From the NCBI GenBank assembly GCA_019828565.1, contig JAHDYR010000007.1:744001-808000 (forward strand): a stretch of DNA of 64,000 nucleotides, read 5' to 3'. The notes beneath the pieces were generated by a model, which had not been told where the DNA came from, did not search any database, and worked only from the letters and a program-made list of their open reading frames with translations. Position numbers and translations under genes: made by a program. The DNA comes from Carpediemonas membranifera (Eukaryota; Fornicata). Of the stretch, positions 8,308-18,263 are shown piece by piece; position 1 is the stretch's first letter; each line of letters starts with the position of its first letter.

Positions 8308-10314
8308 TCAAACAAACTCAAACATCGGCAACTTGAAGAAGCCGGCGTCCGGGGTCCGCTGCACGGGGACAGGGGTGCAGACCCCCTCCTCGTCGATGCC
8401 CAGCATGCCCTGTTCGTTGCTCCCAGCCACGAAGCACCCTTCATCACCGATGAACGCCGTCGCGTCGCCCGCACTGTAGATGGTGCAGATACTCCCGGGG
8501 TCATCGAGCCGCACGGGAGTCGTCTCGGCAACCACGTTGCTGCGGCCACCCACCCCGAGCTGTCCGAGCTGGTTGTCACCCCGAGCGAGCCATTGGCCGG
8601 TGTCCTCGCGCTGGACGAAGAGGCCACGGCCACCGAGGGCAATGCGGCGAAGGGGGAAGGGGAACGTGACCTCAACTGGATCTAGGATCTCATCGCGATC
8701 TACTGGGAACTGGCGGTCAAAGTTCTGACCGCACACAAAGATTCGCCGACCACAGAGGAAGATTGTGCTGTCTCCATCAGAGATACAGCCAGAGATCTCA
8801 CCCTCGATCTTCGTCACGAGAGTCGGCTCTGCGATCCCGGTCTCCTCCTCCAACGGCAGCCCAAGCTGGCCGCGGGACATGCCGCAACCGTAGCACTTGC
8901 CGTCTGTCGTCAGGAAAGAAGCCGACCACGGTCCGCCGACCACCGAGCACACCGTGTCGGGCGCGGGGACGATGACGGGGGTGAAGCTCGTGGTCTGATC
9001 GAAGGACCCAATGCCGAGCTGGCCGACGTCGTTGGAGCCGCATGCGAGGAGCTCACCGTCGTCGGTCCAGGCGAAGGTTGACATGTAGTCGGAGTGAACG
9101 CGCGATATCCGACCAGACCCGGGTACCGGCTGCGGTGTGTGGACGATCGCCACATGCCCGAGCCCCAGCTGGCCAGAGTAGTTGGTGCCGCACGAGAACC
9201 AGCCGGCGTCGGTCTTGACGAAGACAGCCATGTGGGAAACACAGACGTCGACCACGCGGACGTGCTGGGGGAGCGGTACACGGTGGGGCGCGTGTACGAT
9301 ACGGTCGGGGAGGCCCAGGCCGAGCTTTCCACCGTTGTTGTTGCCGAATGCGAAGAGACCTCTGTCGGTGACCACAAAAGTCGATCCAAAGTCAGATATC
9401 ACGCGACACACTCTGCCAGGCAATCTGATCCACTTATATTTGACCGCCCAAGCGTGTGTGACGGCGCCCGACTGCCCCATCAGGTTGTTGCCCCTGGTGA
9501 TGAGTCGGTGGGCTGTGATGAAGAACTGCGTATGATCGTACGTGATTGGCTTGAAGGAGGAGTAGAGGAGCTTGTAAATGCCGTACATCGACCTGTTTTG
9601 GATGAGGTACGTCGGGTCAAGGCCCGCATGGACGAAGAGGATGGGGAAAGTCGACGTCTTGACCGTCGCCACGACGTCGTCGAGGAGGTACTGCTCGGAC
9701 TTGAGCTTATCTATCCTGCTGGGGTCGAAGTCATGGATGAATAGCACCTGCTTCAGCAATCGGATGCAGAAGCTAAGTGAGTTGGAGAACGCCGGGTCTA
9801 TCTTGTCACCGCCGGATTCCTGGACGGCAATGAACTTGTCTAGAATGCTCTGGAACTCCACTATGCCGCTGAACTCGGCCACTGGGATGTAGTCGGGGTC
9901 CGCTGTGAAGGGGGGGATGGCGAGGGACAGAGAGGCCAGGCCAGCACGGAGCGTGTTGTCGAGCTTGGAAATAAACGATTTGACATGCTTGAGATCGTTT
10001 CCGTCGGTTACCATGACCGATCGACGGGCGAGAATCTCGGTTTCATGGGCGCGAAGAAAAGCTCTGACATTGCCCAGATGGGGGATGATTTCATGGAGAA
10101 CTGGCTGCATTATCTTGCTCTTTAGCTGATCTGAAGCGTCTTTGATCCCGTCAAGGTCGCTAGCAGCCTCTGTGAGCTGGGAAATGATACTAGTCAGCGA
10201 CCTTAGTCCTTCGTCATCGAATTCGCCAACAAAACGTTCGAGAGCTGCTTTAGCAGCATTTAGGCTGGCTTTAGCGTCCTTAAAGGAGACCGCCATTCCA
10301 GATATGCTCGCCAT
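8308..10314 (-). CDS. RCC1-repeat propeller protein with helical N-terminal half
   Basis: ATG 10314 begins MASISGMAVSFKDAKASL; the frame continues upstream only to a TTG. The protein is 668 aa. Residues ~1-270 are mostly helical and recognised as no known domain. The C-terminal ~370 residues hold RCC1-type repeats with motifs such as LFAFGNNNGGKLGLGL, WFSCGTNYSGQLGLGH, LLACGSNDVGQLGIG, WLARGDNQLGQLGVG and CFVAGSNEQGMLGI, consistent with a seven-bladed propeller. RCC1 propellers bind small GTPases, chromatin or membranes; no partner can be named here. It lies 156 bp downstream of another RCC1-type gene on the same strand, but its N-terminus differs from that family. AGTAAA lies 24 bp after the stop (8279..8284). 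Confidence 0.85.
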   Translation of the reverse strand: MASISGMAVSFKDAKASLNAAKAALERFVGEFDDEGLRSLTSIISQLTEAASDLDGIKDASDQLKSKIMQPVLHEIIPHLGNVRAFLRAHETEILARRSVMVTDGNDLKHVKSFISKLDNTLRAGLASLSLAIPPFTADPDYIPVAEFSGIVEFQSILDKFIAVQESGGDKIDPAFSNSLSFCIRLLKQVLFIHDFDPSRIDKLKSEQYLLDDVVATVKTSTFPILFVHAGLDPTYLIQNRSMYGIYKLLYSSFKPITYDHTQFFITAHRLITRGNNLMGQSGAVTHAWAVKYKWIRLPGRVCRVISDFGSTFVVTDRGLFAFGNNNGGKLGLGLPDRIVHAPHRVPLPQHVRVVDVCVSHMAVFVKTDAGWFSCGTNYSGQLGLGHVAIVHTPQPVPGSGRISRVHSDYMSTFAWTDDGELLACGSNDVGQLGIGSFDQTTSFTPVIVPAPDTVCSVVGGPWSASFLTTDGKCYGCGMSRGQLGLPLEEETGIAEPTLVTKIEGEISGCISDGDSTIFLCGRRIFVCGQNFDRQFPVDRDEILDPVEVTFPFPLRRIALGGRGLFVQREDTGQWLARGDNQLGQLGVGGRSNVVAETTPVRLDDPGSICTIYSAGDATAFIGDEGCFVAGSNEQGMLGIDEEGVCTPVPVQRTPDAGFFKLPMFEFV

Positions 10315-10470
10315 GCTCGCTTTCGATGGCAGTCCCTTAACCTGCGATTGGCCCAAACGACGGCGATCCAGCCGAACTGGTTCGAACTAGGCCCGTCACT
10401 CCACTCATTGAAGTGCCTTGGCAGGGCAATGTAACAGTTGATACCATCCCGCACTTTAGCACGGTTTTGA

Positions 10471-12105
10471 TCACGGTTGTGAGGGCGACCACGGATCAAC
10501 GTCGACTGGGATGATGTCCTCCCATCGGTCGGGCGCCATATCCTCTCGCATGCAGGCCACACGGCCCCCCTCATAGGCCTTGAACGACTGGCCCGACTGG
10601 TTTCGGAAACACCTGTCTGACCCCCCGAACGCCGTTGCCTCGAATGGGGCTGACAGCAGACAACTTCTACGCCATGCGTGAGTGATGCCCTCGCTAACCC
10701 AGACGACCCAGCTTGAAAGCAGGAACCCCGTAACCCTCGCCCGAAACCTCAGGGGGGTCGGGTTGGGGCAGACATCGCCAACACTGAGGCCGGGCAGCAG
10801 TCCCGAATAGCGGATCAGGCGAGGTATCGCGCCTGCAAAAAACAGCTGACGACTACCAGCGAAGATGCAGTAGCTCTGGGCCGCGATAATGACCCGGTCG
10901 ACGGAGACGCCGGTCACCTCAAACCCCCGAATCGTCCGGTCATGGCCGAGCCCCAGTCGGCCGCGCCTGTTCTCACCGCTGATCAGTTGTTGATCACCCA
11001 TGGAGAGGATGACTGTCAAGCTGCATTGAATAATGCGATCTGGGACAAAACCAGGGGGAACGGCGACTGGGTGGAAGAGGTGCTCTCCACTCCCGGTGAA
11101 TTGGGTGGATCTGCTGCCGGCCATGACAGTTCCTCGGGGAGTGAGGATGAAGGTGCGACCGTGGCACAATGACACAGCTGTCACAAACTGATGTTTGGCC
11201 CACGGTGCCAACCCAGCTTCCAGCTCAGCCACCTTGGGGCATAGTGGGAAGGTGAGGCGGGTCGGGTCGACGAAACCATCTGACATGAACCCCAGCTGAC
11301 CCTTACTGCTATTCCCCCAGCCCCACAGGCCCTTGGGCGTCCTGGCGATGTGGGTGAACTCATCGCTGTAGACCTCAAGGGCCCTGGGCATCCTGGCCCT
11401 TATGAATGAAGGGCGCAAAGGACAGTGGCGCATGAGGAGTCGGCCCATGTAACGGTGGTGCTGATAGTGCAGGCCGAACCACAGCTTCTCGTAGCTCTCA
11501 CAGTCTCTATTGGCTACGTTCAACCTGAATAGGAACTTCTTGCATAGCATCCAGGGGCGCTTGGCCTCTGGCCCCTGTGCCCCGCTAACCTGCGCCAAGA
11601 GCGGCGACCCGTCCGGAGTCTGGTCTTCAAGCAACAGTGACGCAGCATCGAACGGTTCATTCTGTTTGATGTTGGCGAGCACGCTGTCCTCGAGGTCTGG
11701 GGTCGCTCCGCTCGCCATGAGGATGGCCCAGAGAGTGCCCTGGTTCAGCGTGTGCAGGGCGACCGGGAGCTCCTCGCCCTCCGCGAGCTCGATGTTCATG
11801 GACAGCGGGGGGCCGTCTGCGAGGATCGAGCGGGCGCGGTCGAGGAGAACTTGTGCGGTCGGAGCGAGAGGGGGGATCTCTGAGAGCATGGCGATGAGGG
11901 ATTCGAGCATAGTAGTGTCAGCTGGTGGAGAATGCGACCCTGCATTGCGAATTGAGTGCATATTCTCGTGGAAGTGCCTGGAGTAGGCATGAGCGAGGAG
12001 ACTGGGGATGTCTCCGGGGATCCTGGCCGTAGCGGCGGTGGAAAGCTGATATGCGGCGATCAACGCCGCTTTGACGTCAACTGGCACAGAAATTGGAGCG
12101 TCCAT
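10471..12105 (-). CDS. RCC1-like protein of a local paralogous family (N-terminal ELAEGEELP domain)
   Basis: An intact 544-aa frame from ATG 12105. The N-terminal ~230 residues form a domain shared with 18761..20461: GDIPSLL, then FHE, then ELAEGEELPVALHTL followed by QGT-x-WAIL, and a CKKF-x-F block. I recognise no named domain there. The C-terminal half has degenerate RCC1-type repeats (LWGWGNSSKGQLGF, ENRRGRLGLGHD) and ends with a motif ...PFEAT... also shared by the paralogs. Its 5' flank contains a truncated aldo-keto reductase start (12182..12365), and its first ~305 bp are duplicated at 47205..47510. Function unknown; the propeller suggests protein binding. The family is represented by two full genes and three fragments in this window. 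Confidence 0.8.
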   Translation of the reverse strand: MDAPISVPVDVKAALIAAYQLSTAATARIPGDIPSLLAHAYSRHFHENMHSIRNAGSHSPPADTTMLESLIAMLSEIPPLAPTAQVLLDRARSILADGPPLSMNIELAEGEELPVALHTLNQGTLWAILMASGATPDLEDSVLANIKQNEPFDAASLLLEDQTPDGSPLLAQVSGAQGPEAKRPWMLCKKFLFRLNVANRDCESYEKLWFGLHYQHHRYMGRLLMRHCPLRPSFIRARMPRALEVYSDEFTHIARTPKGLWGWGNSSKGQLGFMSDGFVDPTRLTFPLCPKVAELEAGLAPWAKHQFVTAVSLCHGRTFILTPRGTVMAGSRSTQFTGSGEHLFHPVAVPPGFVPDRIIQCSLTVILSMGDQQLISGENRRGRLGLGHDRTIRGFEVTGVSVDRVIIAAQSYCIFAGSRQLFFAGAIPRLIRYSGLLPGLSVGDVCPNPTPLRFRARVTGFLLSSWVVWVSEGITHAWRRSCLLSAPFEATAFGGSDRCFRNQSGQSFKAYEGGRVACMREDMAPDRWEDIIPVDVDPWSPSQP

Positions 12106-12181
12106 GCTTCTAAGCGCTCAGTCTGCTCGTCGCTATCTTGTGCTGGAGTCGGGACTCGCCGACCCCCGCCGGCTGACATGC

Positions 12182-12365
12182 TGCGGACGCCGAGCCCGAC
12201 GCCCTCCTCGTTGCCGTAGACCTGGGCTGAGACGATGTGGCGGTAGCCCATGGCGACGGCGGCCTTGACGGCCTCAGCGGCGTCGGCAATCATCCAGGTG
12301 CCGAGCCCGAGCTTCGGGATGGCGTTGCCGTTAGAGAGTGTGTATTTATGTTCGAGGATGCTCAT
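12182..12365 (-). pseudogene. Aldo-keto reductase N-terminal remnant
   Basis: From ATG 12365 the frame gives MSILEHKYTLSNGNAIPKLG then LGTWMIADAAEAVKAAVAMG and SAQVYGNEEGVGLGVR, the classic first strands of an aldo-keto reductase (GxxxPxLGLGTW, GYRHI-x-x-AQxYGNE). Homology stops abruptly at about 12182 and the frame continues into the 5' flank of the RCC1-like gene, ending at 12060. The Asp of the usual GYRHIDTA motif is replaced (IVSA), removing a catalytic-tetrad residue. The same remnant occurs at 47587..47770, where the rest of the AKR follows after an RCC1-type insert. Confidence 0.8.
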
Positions 12366-12515
12366 TTGCTATCTTCTGTGCTTCTAGATCTCTTGATCAT
12401 CACATCACCAACGTCGCACGCACTTCACGAAATCAACTGATGCCCGAGGCGAGCGACGCGTGATCGGCCGACCCGCGCCAGACAGAGCTAGGCAAAGTGC
12501 TTTACAAACGTAAAC

Positions 12516-13306
12516 TTAAACGGCAGTGTAGCCGCCGTCGATGGGGAGGGCGATGCCGGTGACGTACGAGGCCTCCTCGCTGGCCAGGAAGATGGCGCCG
12601 GGATTGATCTCGCCCTCCTTGCCCCAGCGGAGCATGGGGACGGAGGCCTTGCAGTAGTTGTCGAACATCTCGGTCTCCATGAAGTCCTCGGTCAGCTCGG
12701 TGGTGAAGAAGCCGGGGCAGATGGCGTTGCACGTGATGTTGTACTTGGCGAGCTCGGCAGCGACGGCGCGGGTGAAGTTGATGACGCCACCCTTGGAGGC
12801 GTGGTAGGCGGGGGCCTCGAGGACCTTGTTGCCGACCAGGCCGTAGATGGACGCGATGTTGATGATGCGGCCGTAGTTGTGCTTCTTCATGATGTTGCCG
12901 AAGGCGCGGGTCACGAGGAAGACGGACTTGAGGTCGACGTCGATGGTGAAGTCCCAATCCTCGTCGGTCATGTCGAGGCAGCCGCCGTTCTTGCTGGCGC
13001 CGGCGTTGTTGACGAGGATGTCGACCTTGCCGAACTTCTCCTCAGCGGCCTTGGCGGCGGCGTTGACGGACTCGGTGGACGTGACGTCGCACTTGATGCA
13101 GAGGCTCTCGGCGTTGTACTTCTCCTTGAGGATCTTGGCGAGGGCCTCGCACTTCTCCACGCGGCGGGCCATGAGGACGAGGGCGGCGCCCTGCTGGGCA
13201 AAGGAATCAGCCATCTGCGTAAGGGGGCGCTGCGGTGACAAACCTGGTAGCCGAGGCCGGAGGAGGCGCCAGTGATAGCAACAACACGGTTATCGAAGCG
13301 GAACAT
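12516..13306 (-). CDS. Short-chain dehydrogenase/reductase, copy 1
   Basis: Exons 13306..13244 and 13214..12516 give 253 aa after removal of a 29-nt intron. The protein has the NAD(P)-binding TGASSGLG motif at residues ~13-20, NNAG near 90, the catalytic Ser in IASIYG and the YHASK catalytic Tyr/Lys pair, then PGFF and a C-terminal PIDGGYT, the full layout of a classical SDR. It resembles 3-oxoacyl-ACP reductase (FabG) or polyol-dehydrogenase types; the substrate cannot be read from the sequence. Its protein is identical, as far as I compared, to copies at 20873..21662 and 47921..48710. All three keep the intron, so duplication was at DNA level. Confidence 0.9.
13215..13243 (-). other. 29-nt intron of SDR copy 1
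   Basis: Starts GTTTGT and ends CCTTACGCAG in mRNA sense. It is 29 nt here because of an extra G; the other two copies have 28 nt. It lies between GLGYQ and MADSF, within the Rossmann-fold alpha-helix B region, and splicing restores the SDR frame. Confidence 0.85.
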
Positions 13307-13793
13307 GGATGTTTGGGATAGTTTCACGAAGCGGTGAACAAGTGGAGACGATTGGGGGCCCTTACGTCCATAGCGTATCGCATCGCATCTTCGAACGCGA
13401 ATCAAGATGCCGAGTTTGACGAAGGCAGAAAATCGGGCGTAATTTCGCCGTCACGAGCGGCATGCCCTGAAAACAGCGCAGCTCAGCTCCCAGAGGCATC
13501 AATCAAATTCCGCAGTTTATGCATCAGCCTTAGCCTGCACTTTTCCATCGATTACAACGTGACGTTTCGATTCTGCGCGCATAAACTGCACCAACTAAAC
13601 TGCGCGGTGTTTGGAATGGGAATTCGGATGGGAAGTGGAGGATGTTCGAGGATTGCTGTAATCAGTACATGCAATGCTGCTCAGATGATGCAGACAGGCG
13701 GCTGAGGCATCGTCCTGGGCAATGGTCAGCATGATCGTTGCCACAAACTGCACATTTATACAAAGCACCGCCAGCCACTCCAGCGGCCCCCTC
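13307..13793. other. Intergenic spacer (part of the duplicated segment)
   Basis: No gene seen in 487 bp between two minus-strand genes. It contains the octamer GCAGTTTA or its complement three times (about 13512, 13583 and 13591). It is repeated almost exactly at 48711..49197. Confidence 0.5.
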
Positions 13794-15398
13794 TCACTCC
13801 TCTGAAGCCGCCAGGTAGTCGCCGATCTCATCCTGCACGGCGATGCACTTCTCGATGGCTCTGATGTAGACGAGGGGGTGGTGGTGGATGAGACAGGACT
13901 TGTGGACGACCAGCTTTCCAAACGACTCGTTGTCCACCTTATGGGCGAAGAGGTACTCCTTGTTCAAGCCGGCTAGGAGGCGCATTGCGTCCGTCAGGGG
14001 GTTCTGGAGGATCTCCCGGACCGGGAAGGGCTCGTCGACCCCGGGAGCCTGGGGCGAGGGGTGCCCCGCCTCCCTGTACGCCTCGACTCCGCGCCGCAGG
14101 GCCTCAGCGTCGGCCTTGGCCAGCCCGCTGATCCTGATGGCCCGGCCGGCGGGCAGGAGCGGGGCGAGCTCGATCTCAGCCAGATCGTTTACCTCACCCT
14201 CGCTCATGACGTCCGCCAGCCTTTCGAGCACGCCACTGAGGGAGAAGCCCTCGAGGGCCCCGCCCCGGACCTCGCCCTCCTCGACGTTCACTGCGGCCGG
14301 CCTGGCTGCACGACTGCGCTTGTGCTGCATCAGCTCGTACTTCTTCTGCAGGTGCCTGTGGATGAGCCTGTGGACGACATGGGGCTGGAACCCGTGGCCG
14401 ATGGAGGGGGGGTCGGCCTGCTCGAGCACGCTGATCACATCATCGGCAAGCCTCTTCACAGACTCGTAGGAGAGGCGCGGGACGATGTCTGTGCTGGTGG
14501 CGAGGGACGTGACGATCTCCTTGCTGCGATCGACCAGATCGGCGCTGAACACGCTGGGGCAGGCGTAGGCGAAGCAGCGCACGTTGAACTCGTCCTTCAG
14601 CATCATCGCAAGAATGGAGCCAACGCTGGCACCGAGCGAGTGCCCAGTGATCGTCACAGGGTAGTCTGCCCCCCTCACCGCCACCACGCGTCGCAGCTCA
14701 TCCCGGATCTCGTCCACAATGTTCTCCGCTGTCCGCAGCATCCCCTTGTGGCACTGCCCGCCCATGAAATCTGACGCACTCGCCACGAGGTCCGTGATGG
14801 CGTCCGGGACCGACATCGTGCCTCTGACACAAACGAGGATCTCCTCTTTGGCCTTGTGGTCCAGAATGAAGTAGGCGCAGCGGAATGCCTCCTGGTGCTC
14901 CGGGTAGGAGAGGCAGAGAATGTCCTCGCTGCGGCCGGTCGTGTGGGCGTTGATGATGGTCGTCACGTGGTCACCGAAAGATCCTCGCGCCCAGTCGACG
15001 ACTAACGATGCACTCTCGATGATCGATTCGTTGGCAGCGGCCTGCTGGAGGTCGCCTATGGCTTCTGGGGTGTATACGAAAGAAGCAGAGCCGTAGCTCG
15101 CCAGACAGAAGGACATGTACTCGTGGAACTCGCGAAGTAGGTCTGGGATCACTGTATGCATTGGATTAGGGCACTTGGGGCTCTTAAACTTGGCCGAATT
15201 CTGCTTTTTGAGCTCGAACAGTGCGTAGCCGACGGCTTCTGGCGGAATGCTGAGCTCGTCAAAGAACGTGGCAAAGGTATCGACAACTTCGGGTATCGCA
15301 CCAAGACCGATGCGCTTTCCATACTCAATAGCGCCTTCAATCAGCATATTCATAATCACGATTGTTCTGGCGTAAGCTGCGTTGGTCGCGTTGACCAT
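13794..15398 (-). CDS. Class-3 (diacylglycerol lipase-type) alpha/beta hydrolase, paralog 1
   Basis: ATG 15398 chosen (upstream frame has only TTG); 534 aa. The lipase-3 core runs from ILVCVRGTMSVPDAITDLVA (oxyanion strand) to the nucleophile elbow GHSLGAS, followed by ACPSVFSADLV and a TDIVPRLS segment supplying the likely catalytic Asp. A C-terminal ~150-residue extension with APLLPAGRAIRISGLA and ...EYLFAH ends in a His-containing segment (HHHPLVYIRAIEKC). This layout matches sn-1-specific diacylglycerol lipase-like proteins, which hydrolyse DAG or phospholipid acyl chains at membranes. No TM segment is evident, unlike animal DAGL. Paralog 2 is at 49198..50913; identity between them is strikingly patchy (blocks 13794..13868, 13990..14168, 14466..14804), indicating gene conversion. 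Confidence 0.8.
   Translation of the reverse strand: MVNATNAAYARTIVIMNMLIEGAIEYGKRIGLGAIPEVVDTFATFFDELSIPPEAVGYALFELKKQNSAKFKSPKCPNPMHTVIPDLLREFHEYMSFCLASYGSASFVYTPEAIGDLQQAAANESIIESASLVVDWARGSFGDHVTTIINAHTTGRSEDILCLSYPEHQEAFRCAYFILDHKAKEEILVCVRGTMSVPDAITDLVASASDFMGGQCHKGMLRTAENIVDEIRDELRRVVAVRGADYPVTITGHSLGASVGSILAMMLKDEFNVRCFAYACPSVFSADLVDRSKEIVTSLATSTDIVPRLSYESVKRLADDVISVLEQADPPSIGHGFQPHVVHRLIHRHLQKKYELMQHKRSRAARPAAVNVEEGEVRGGALEGFSLSGVLERLADVMSEGEVNDLAEIELAPLLPAGRAIRISGLAKADAEALRRGVEAYREAGHPSPQAPGVDEPFPVREILQNPLTDAMRLLAGLNKEYLFAHKVDNESFGKLVVHKSCLIHHHPLVYIRAIEKCIAVQDEIGDYLAASEE
13990..14168. repeat. Lipase identity block 1, shared with 49394..49572
   Basis: A 179-bp stretch essentially identical in both lipase genes, bounded by abruptly diverged sequence on each side. 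It encodes the APLLPAGRAIRISGLAKADA region and downstream helix. Confidence 0.8.
14466..14804. repeat. Lipase identity block 2, shared with 49912..50250
   Basis: About 339 bp nearly identical in both lipases (two or three differences seen, e.g. GHSLGAS versus GHSLGGS), spanning the catalytic core, with sharp boundaries. The offset differs from block 1 by 42 bp because the linker between them has diverged in length. Confidence 0.8.
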
Positions 15399-15517
15399 CT
15401 TACAGGCCAGCACCGGTACAGAGGCTGACGCAGACTGCAATGAACGTCGTCTAAGTGCTCTAATTAGCCCAACCCTTCCTCCAAACCTCAACCGCCAATA
15501 AAACCAAACTTTACCAC

Positions 15518-18263
15518 TTAAACACCAAACTCAGGCTCATCGACGACGGCCTCCTCAGAGACCTTAATGAACACATCCTCGAGGCTGGGCGAGGTGACGC
15601 CCCACTCGATGTAGCCGTGCATGCCCTCTGCCTCCCTCAGGAGCCTGGCCATCTCAGACAGCGTTGGCTTGCCAGGAGAGGAAACCTCAGAGGCAGAGAA
15701 CGTGAAGCCGAGAGAGCCGGCGACGTTCTTCTCGATGTTGAGGGAGTCGCAGATCGAGTTGAGATAGGAGATACAGCGCTCAACGTTGTCGGTCACAATC
15801 TCCTCGTGCTCGCTGACTGTGACACCGGCGGCGCGGGGCGGGTTGCAGTTAATGACAAGGGAGTATGTCGTGGCGCCGAGCTCCTTCTTGAGGGCAGCGG
15901 GGGAGCCGAGGACGGCGACACGCCCGTCCTTCATGATGGAGAGCCTGTTGCAGAGGGCGTCGGCCTCCTCCATGGAGTGGGTCGTCAGCAGGATCGTGCG
16001 GCCGGCCTTCTTCTGGCGGATGATCTCCCAGAGGCCGCGGCGGGTCTCGGGGTCGAGGCCGGTGGTGGGCTCGTCGAGAAGGACGACATCGGGGTTGCCC
16101 ATGAAGGCGATGGCCACGCACAGGCGGCGGCGCATGCCACCGGAGTAGGCAGAGACGTGCTTGGGCAGGTCGCAGGCGCGCTCGAGGCGGACGGAGGCAA
16201 GGCCCTCGTAGACCTCCTTGCCGAGGCGGATCGAGGGCACGCCCTTAATGCGGCCGAAGAAGTTGAGGTGCTCAGCGCCGGTGAGCTCGGGCCAGACGAT
16301 GTCGTCCTGGGGGCAGACGCCGCAGATGTTGCGGACGTTGCCCATCTGCGTCTTGATGTCGTAACCGTGGACGTAAGCAGTTCCGGAGGAGGCGTTGACG
16401 GTGCCGGATAGGATGTTGACGGTGGTGGTCTTGCCAGCACCGTTGTGGCCAAGCAGGCCGAAGCACTCGTTGCGGCGGATGGCGTAGTTGATGCCGGCGA
16501 CGGCCTTGACCTCGTGGCGCTTGAAAAATCCAAATGAGGTAAAAGACTTGCGAAGGTCGGCGATGACGATGCCGTAGTTGGAGGCGAGAGTCTTGCGGCC
16601 CTCCTTGCGCATCTCGATGGCGTCGCAGACGGTCTTGCCCTCGTGCTGGACGCGGCGCTCAGACAGCGAGAGGTTCTTCTCGATCTTCTCGCGGCTGGGC
16701 ACCTTGGAGCGGACGGGCATCCAGGTGCGGGGGAGGAAAGGGAAATAGAAAGGCTCGACCGTGTCGGGAGTCGTGGGCATGACGCGGTCGAGATAAACGC
16801 CCAGGCCGCCGAGGATGAAGCCAGAGGCGACGAGGGCCCAAGCCATCTTGCCGTAGTAGCCGAAGGGGTCGACGGCGCTCTCTAGGGTCATGGGGTGGCC
16901 GGCCGAGGTGGTCGCCGTGCCCCAGCCCATCACAGTCTCGCAGATGCCGATCGGGGGGATCCACCAGATGGTCCAGCCCTGCTGGCCGGCCATGGAGGCC
17001 TCGAGGGCGACGATGACGTACGACATGATGGAGATGATGAGCGTGTAAGCCCAGGCGAGGATGGTGGTGGCGCGTTCAGACGAGAACAGCGTGGACATGA
17101 AGATGGTCTGGCCGGCAGCGGAGACGGACCAGCAGAAGAGGATGAACTCCATGCCCCAGAGGTCCTGGGACGTGAACATGCTGAGGTCGAGAACATAGCC
17201 CATGATGATAAAAATGTTGTTCATCACGAAGGAAAGGACGAGGAAGAAAACAACCTCGACAAACCAGTACTCGGCGGCCTTAAGGCCGAGCATGCGCATG
17301 ATCATGCGAAGTTTGTGCTCCTTCTCGTACACGAGAGAAGTCGCGGTAAAAGGTAAAAGGAAGTGGAAGAGGGGGGTAAAGAAGTAGCCGGCAATCATGG
17401 CGACAATGTCGATCGAGTTATTACCGTCCATAGGATAGTGTGAGGTCGAGCTCTTGATGTCAGACGTGGCCGAGCCGGTGACCTTGCGGGTGAAGGCGGA
17501 CTTGAGGATGTTGAGCGCCTGGCTCATCGTACGGTACTCGTCAGAGCTGCTGGAGTAGGTGACGTTCGAGACCATGTCGAGGGCAAACTCGCCGTGAGTG
17601 GCGTTGACGTTAGCCTTGTTGAAAACAAAAGAGCCCATAGGGGGTGACGTGACGACGGTCATGATGCCGAAGGACATGGCATTTTTCTTATCCCATGTGG
17701 ATGCGAGGTACGCCTCGAGCCCGGTGGTGGAGGCGAATGTGGTGACGTTGGGCAGGAGGGCGGTGTGGTCGACGCCGTAGGCGGAGGAGGTGATCTCGGG
17801 CATGTGGAGCATGGCACCGGACCCGGACTGGGCCAGAACATCCCAGGAACCCCAGTCGAAGGAGCTGCCGTCGGCCTTAGTCAGGTAAAAGGCGGGGCCA
17901 GTGTAGTCGAGAGCGTCGCCGACACCGAAGCTGTCGTCGACCTGGCCCGTGCGGAAGGAGGAGTAGTCAGTGAGGCCGAAGAGGTTTTGGTCTTCAATTT
18001 GGGCGGCGATGAAGAGGTCGAGACCCCTGAGTAAGAAAGCGCGAGAGAGGGACAAACTTGATGATTACCATTGCCGTTGCGGGGAGCAAAAACATGCAAA
18101 TGAGGGTGAAAGTGGATCTACGCCAGCGGATGAACTGCTTGATGAAGAGGGCCCGGACGTTGTTGAAGAAAGAGGAGTATCTTGTGTAGATGACGGAAAG
18201 GATGGCTTTAAAATAGCCAATAACGAAAGAAAAGGGCGCAAAAACGCGCTGCAGCGATGGCAT
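15518..18263 (-). CDS. ABCA-type half-size ABC transporter, two exons
   Basis: Exons 18263..18058 and 18026..15518 give 904 aa. Exon 1 holds the first TM helix (FTLICMFLLPATAMVII near residues 50-67). A large non-membrane domain follows (~70-290), then a five-to-six helix membrane block (~290-520) and a nucleotide-binding domain with Walker A GHNGAGKTTT (~594), Q-loop CPQDDIVWPELT, signature YSGGMRRRL (~696), Walker B VVLLDEPTTGLDPE and H-loop TTHSMEEAD. One TM+NBD unit makes it a half-transporter that must dimerise. ABCA proteins usually move lipids. An ATG at 18413 would add 50 residues in frame, but the sequence there looks non-coding; ATG 18263 is preferred. Confidence 0.88.
18027..18057 (-). 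other. 31-nt intron of the ABCA gene
   Basis: Starts GTTTGT and ends TCTTACTCAG in mRNA sense. Removal splits a Lys codon (AA|G) and joins TM1 to the GLDLFIAAQ segment in frame. Confidence 0.8.

Larger units (their letters stand above)
11800..13868. repeat. Segmental duplication, copy A (2.07 kb)
   Basis: Nearly identical, in direct orientation, to 47205..49272 (offset 35405, then 35404 after one indel). It spans the first ~305 bp of the RCC1-like gene, the AKR remnant, the SDR gene with its intron, the downstream spacer and the last 75 bp of the lipase gene. Differences seen: one extra G inside the SDR intron (copy A has five, copy B four, near 13220) and C versus A near 13411. Confidence 0.9.

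Noticed and set aside
10370-10400. TGGTTCGAAC word resembling a tRNA T-loop
   Set aside because: No acceptor or anticodon stems can be folded around it on either strand.
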